Under the pieces are notes generated by a model. That model searched no databases and was not told the DNA's origin. It saw only the letters and a program-made list of their open reading frames with translations. From CAVVYW01 sp963752605 (GTDB lineage: Bacteria > Actinomycetota > Thermoleophilia > Solirubrobacterales > 70-9), in NCBI GenBank assembly GCA_963752605.1, contig CAVVYW010000006.1, forward strand, positions 620,001 through 684,000: a stretch of DNA of 64,000 bases, in the 5' to 3' direction. Below are positions 60,804-64,000 of this stretch, piece after piece. The translations under genes and the position numbers were made by a program. Every line of letters starts with the position of its first letter. Within the stretch, counting starts at the first letter, position 1.

Positions 60804-63037
60804 AGACGGTCGGGGAGCGAGCGCCAGGCGCGCTCGGCGTCCTCGAGCAGGACGGAGACCGTCCGCTCGGCGGCCGACAGCTCGAGGCGGTCGCCGGTCG
60901 CCCGGCCGATCCGCAGGGCGTCCACGCCCGCCGCCCGGGCGCGCCGGAGGAGGTCCTCGGCGCCACTGCCATCTGCGGCCACCACGATGCCCCCGGGCCC
61001 CTCGCCGAACAGGGACGTCTCCCCGGATCCTCCGCGCAGCTCGACCAGCGGATCGAGGTCGGCCTCGATCCCGACGCCGCCGGCGATCGCCATCTCCGCC
61101 AGCGCACACGCCAGCCCGCCCTCGCTGACGTCGTGGGCCGCGCTCGCGACACCGCCGCGCACCGTCTCCCGCACCAGCGCCAGCGCCGCGGCGACAGGCT
61201 CGATCTCCGTCCGGGGCAGGCCCGCATCCAACTCGCCCCGCAGCTTCGCCAGCTCAGAGCCCGCGAGCGAGGGCGCGAAGGGGCCGACGAGGATCAGCTC
61301 GTCGCCCTCGCCGACGCCCGGGGCAGCGGCGCGGCCGGGGTCGGGCAGCTCGCCGACCATGCCCACGACCGGCGTCGGGTAGATCGGGCCGTGCTCGGTC
61401 TCGTTGTAGAGCGAGACGTTGCCGCCCACCACGGGGATCCCGAGGGCGCGGCAGGCATCCGCCAGCCCGGTGACCGCCCGATCGAGCTGCCAGGCGACGT
61501 TCGGCTTCTCGGGGTTCCCGAAGTTGAGGCAGTTGGTCAGCCCCAGCGGCTCGGCGCCGACGCAAGCCAGGTTCTGTGCGCACTCGAGCACGGCCTCCAC
61601 GGCTCCGGCGTACGGATCGCACGCGACCCGGCGGCCGTTCCCGTCGATGGAGACGGCGATCGCGCCGCCGGTCTCGGGGGTCGCGAGGACCGCCGCATCC
61701 GCCGCCTCGGGCCGGCGCACCGTCCGCGAGCCGACGATCGAGTCGTACTGCTCGAAGGCCCATCGCTTCGATGCCAGGTTGGGTGAGCCGAGCAGGGCGA
61801 GCGCGATCGCCGAGGGATCCTCCGGGTCGGCCGAGCGGCCGGCCGACAGCGCCACCTCCGTCCCGAGCGTCTCCTCGTTCCCGTACATCCAGCCCGCCGG
61901 CTCCTCGGGCTCCAAGTCGTAGAGCGGGCACTCGTCCACCAGCGCCGACACGGGCACGTCGGCGACCTCGTCGCCGTCATCCAGCACCCGGAGGTCCTCT
62001 CCCTCCGTCACCTCGCCGATCGCCGTCGCGGCCGTCTGCCAGCGCTCGCACGCCTCGACGACGTCATCGAGCCTGGCCGGCTCCACCACCGCGAGCATTC
62101 GCTCCTGGGACTCGGAGATCATCACCTCGAAGGGCTCGAGGTTCGGCTCCCGCCGGGGCACCTTGGCCACGTCGATCTCGATCCCGACGCCGCCCTTCGA
62201 TGCCATCTCGCCGGCCGAGGAGGTGAGCCCGGCGGCGCCGAGGTCCTGGAGCGAGACGAGCAGGCCCCGCTCGAGCAGCTCCAGGCAGCACTCGAGCAGC
62301 TTCGACTCCTCGAACGGATCGCCGATCTGGACGCTGGGCCGCTTCGCGTCGTCGCCCGCCTCCAACTCGGCGGAGGCGAGCACCGAGGCGCCCCCGATCC
62401 CGTCACGGCCGGTCGAGGCGCCGATCAGCACGATCAGGTTGCCCGCGCCCGCCGCCGCGGAGCGGATCATCGCCTCGTTCTCGGCCAGCCCGACGCACAT
62501 CGCGTTGACCAGGCAGTTGTGCTCGTAGGGCGGCTCGAAGTAGACCTCGCCGCCGACGGTCGGCACGCCGATCGAGTTGCCGTAGTGGCCGATCCCCGCG
62601 ACCGCTCCCTCGAACAGGTAGCGGGATCGCCCGGAGCCGAGTTCGCCGAACCGGAGGGAGTCGAGCACGGCAATCGGGCGCGCGCCCACCGCGAAGACGT
62701 CACGGAGGATGCCCCCGACCCCGGTGGCCGCTCCCTGGAAGGGTTCGACCGCGCTCGGATGGTTGTGCGACTCGACCTTGAACGCCACGGCGTGCCCGCC
62801 GCCGATGTCAACCGCCCCGGCGTTCTCACCCGGCCCCATCACCACGCGGTCGCCCTCGGTGGGGAGCCGCGAGAGCAGCTTGCGCGAGTGCTTGTAGGCG
62901 CAGTGCTCCGACCAGAGCAGAGAGAACATCGCGAGCTCGACGTCGTTGGGCTCGCGGCCCAGCAGCTCCTCGATGCGCTCGTACTCGGCGTCGGTGAGCC
63001 CGAGCTCGCGGTAGCGCGGCTCCGCTACGGCGCTCAC
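60800..63037 (-). CDS. purL: Phosphoribosylformylglycinamidine synthase subunit PurL (small type)
   Basis: Catalytic subunit of the three-part FGAM synthase. GTG 63037 overlaps the purQ stop (GTGA); 745 aa, the usual size for small PurL. The N-terminus is LGLTDAEYERIEELLGREPN. LLWSEHCAYKHSRKLLSRLP follows, then AVAFKVESHNHPSAVEPFQG (ATP/substrate His) and GVPTVGGEVYFEPPYEHNCL. The rest includes LIGASTGRDGIGGASVLASA, SLQDLGAAGLTSSAGEMASK, NCLNFGNPEKPNVAWQLDRA and VSEGGLACALAEMAIAGGVG. The longer frame upstream is a purQ shadow. It works with PurQ (glutaminase) and PurS. Confidence 0.96.
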   Translation of the reverse strand: MSAVAEPRYRELGLTDAEYERIEELLGREPNDVELAMFSLLWSEHCAYKHSRKLLSRLPTEGDRVVMGPGENAGAVDIGGGHAVAFKVESHNHPSAVEPFQGAATGVGGILRDVFAVGARPIAVLDSLRFGELGSGRSRYLFEGAVAGIGHYGNSIGVPTVGGEVYFEPPYEHNCLVNAMCVGLAENEAMIRSAAAGAGNLIVLIGASTGRDGIGGASVLASAELEAGDDAKRPSVQIGDPFEESKLLECCLELLERGLLVSLQDLGAAGLTSSAGEMASKGGVGIEIDVAKVPRREPNLEPFEVMISESQERMLAVVEPARLDDVVEACERWQTAATAIGEVTEGEDLRVLDDGDEVADVPVSALVDECPLYDLEPEEPAGWMYGNEETLGTEVALSAGRSADPEDPSAIALALLGSPNLASKRWAFEQYDSIVGSRTVRRPEAADAAVLATPETGGAIAVSIDGNGRRVACDPYAGAVEAVLECAQNLACVGAEPLGLTNCLNFGNPEKPNVAWQLDRAVTGLADACRALGIPVVGGNVSLYNETEHGPIYPTPVVGMVGELPDPGRAAAPGVGEGDELILVGPFAPSLAGSELAKLRGELDAGLPRTEIEPVAAALALVRETVRGGVASAAHDVSEGGLACALAEMAIAGGVGIEADLDPLVELRGGSGETSLFGEGPGGIVVAADGSGAEDLLRRARAAGVDALRIGRATGDRLELSAAERTVSVLLEDAERAWRSLPDRL

Positions 63038-63699
63038 GCGGCAGCCGGCTCCGCCGCCATCGCGCGGAAGAGGGCGAGCCCGTCGCCAGACCCGGTCAGC
63101 GGGTCGACGGCGTGCTCGGGATGCGGCATCAGGCCCAGCACGTTGCCCGCCTCGCTGGTGACCCCCGCGATGTCCCTGACGCTGCCGTTCGGGTTTTCGC
63201 CCGGGGCGTACCGGAACGCGATCTGGCCGTTCCCCTCCAGCTCGTCGAGCCGGTCGTCGGGCGCGAAGTAGCGGCCGCTCATGTGCTTGATGGGAATCGA
63301 GAGGCGGGCCCCCGGCTCCAGCTCCCGGGTGAAGAGGGAGTCCGTCGACTCCGCGACAAGCTCCACCTGACGGCAGATGAACCGAAGGCCCTCGTTCGGC
63401 AGCAGCGCACCGGGCAGAAGGCCGGCCTCGCACAGGACCTGGAAGCCGTTGCAGATGCCGAGCACCGGTCCACCCTCCTCGGCGAAGCGCGCCACGGCCT
63501 CCATCGCCGGCGAGAAGCGGGCGATCGCCCCGGCCCGCAGATAGTCGCCGTAGGAGAACCCGCCGGGAACGACGATCGCGTCGACCCCGGAGAGGCCGGT
63601 CTCCTCATGCCAGACCAGCCGGGCATCGCCCACCCGCTCGCAGGCTGCGACCGCGTCCCGCTCGTCGCACGACCCCGGGAACTGGAGCACGCCAATCAC
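63034..63699 (-). CDS. purQ: FGAM synthase glutaminase subunit PurQ
   Basis: 221-aa class-I glutamine amidotransferase. IGVLQFPGSCDERDAVAACE, AIVVPGGFSYGDYLRAGAIA, VLGICNGFQVLCEAGLLPGA (nucleophile Cys in GICNGFQ), FARDDRL-type loop YFAPDDRLDELEGNGQIAFR, and NVLGLMPHPEHAVDPLTGSG (catalytic His-x-Glu). Start overlaps the purS stop by four bases. Releases ammonia from glutamine for PurL. Confidence 0.96.
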   Translation of the reverse strand: MIGVLQFPGSCDERDAVAACERVGDARLVWHEETGLSGVDAIVVPGGFSYGDYLRAGAIARFSPAMEAVARFAEEGGPVLGICNGFQVLCEAGLLPGALLPNEGLRFICRQVELVAESTDSLFTRELEPGARLSIPIKHMSGRYFAPDDRLDELEGNGQIAFRYAPGENPNGSVRDIAGVTSEAGNVLGLMPHPEHAVDPLTGSGDGLALFRAMAAEPAAA

Positions 63700-63977
63700 C
63701 GGCTCCTCCGCTTCGCGTCCGGGGCCGGTGAGGGGTTGGACCCATTGGAACCGGACTCCTCGAGGACGATCTCGAAGTCCTCGATCAGCGGGTTGGCGAG
63801 CAGCTTCTCGCAGAGGGCGTCGAGCTGAGTCGGATCGTCCGTCTCGAGCTCGACCAGGCGCCCGACCCTCACCTCGGAGACGCCCTCGAAGCCGAGCGCC
63901 GGCAGCGCCCGCTCGACCGCCTTCCCCTGCGGATCGAGGATTCCCTGCTTCGGCCTGATCAGGACCTTGGCCTTCAC
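63696..63977 (-). CDS. purS: FGAM synthase subunit PurS
   Basis: 93-aa small subunit bridging PurL and PurQ. MKAKVLIRPKQGILDPQGKA, VERALPALGFEGVSEVRVGR and LCEKLLANPLIEDFEIVLEE follow the PurS pattern. A Ser/Pro/Arg-rich tail of about 20 residues (SGSNGSNPSPAPDAKRRSR) extends beyond the usual end. First gene of the purS-purQ-purL unit; only 23 bases of upstream sequence are in the window, too few to judge a promoter. Confidence 0.94.
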   Translation of the reverse strand: MKAKVLIRPKQGILDPQGKAVERALPALGFEGVSEVRVGRLVELETDDPTQLDALCEKLLANPLIEDFEIVLEESGSNGSNPSPAPDAKRRSR

Positions 63978-64000
63978 GGAGCCAGGGTAGCGGCGCCCTC

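Noticed and set aside
1..64000. Mobile elements, integrases, phage genes or defence systems
   Set aside because: I looked on both strands for transposase DDE text, tyrosine or serine recombinases, toxin-antitoxin pairs, restriction-modification and CRISPR-Cas motifs and saw none; tRNA genes at 21614, 26265 and 54812 have no duplicated 3' ends nearby.

Overview
The window is about 70 % G+C, with many GTG starts, ATGA/GTGA stop-start overlaps and several apparently leaderless promoters. Together with the gene content (a LytR_C protein and FlgD-type Ig protein inside an exopolysaccharide cluster, DUF3105, a Pro/Glu-rich acidic protein, PurS/PurQ/small PurL), this suggests a high-GC actinobacterium, probably class Thermoleophilia (Solirubrobacterales or relatives). 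The class is inferred from protein character, not from a marker gene. No CRISPR array, transposase, integrase, rRNA or replication origin was seen.

Layout. 0-14.5 kb: undecaprenyl-phosphate recycling (uppP, DedA) followed by an exopolysaccharide cluster: CapD/FlaA1-type dehydratase, LytR_C and FlgD-Ig proteins, Wzy-like polymerase or ligase, Wzx-like flippase, four glycosyltransferases, a priming sugar transferase, a GNAT acetyltransferase and a FemAB-like transferase. 14.5-20 kb: PGRP amidase, PQQ-type sugar dehydrogenase, DUF3105 protein, alpha/beta hydrolase, metF. 20-23.2 kb: a two-helix membrane protein, a PgaC/IcaA-like processive glycosyltransferase, tRNA-Ala(CGC) and a membrane diguanylate cyclase with an intact I-site. 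23.2-33.1 kb: acidic low-complexity protein, glutamate dehydrogenase, tRNA-Ala(TGC), beta-propeller protein, D,D-carboxypeptidase, rhomboid protease and a peptidoglycan-binding protein.

33.1-46.2 kb is a continuous lipoyl-enzyme locus on the minus strand. It runs lpdA (E3), a DsbA-fold protein, pdhABC, an SRPBCC-SnoaL protein, bkdABC, a leucine/valine-type dehydrogenase, lipB and lipA. It therefore encodes two complete 2-oxoacid dehydrogenase complexes, their shared E3, the enzyme that makes branched-chain oxoacids, and both enzymes of lipoate attachment and synthesis. 46.2-49.8 kb: thiE, and divergent from it a TPP riboswitch driving thiO and a thiS-thiG fusion. 50-54.8 kb: a sulfate ABC transporter with a cysteine-free Rrf2 regulator facing it. 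54.8-64 kb: tRNA-Lys, purH-purN-purF and purL-purQ-purS, interrupted by a divergent MarR/MFS pair with a clear promoter and operator.

Data quality. Many genes between about 10 and 34 kb, plus bkdB, bkdC and thiE, read correctly only if single bases are added or removed, often in homopolymers. The stretch from 39.5 kb on is nearly clean. I interpret most breaks as assembly indels, so gene ends there are reconstructed by stitching frames and are approximate.
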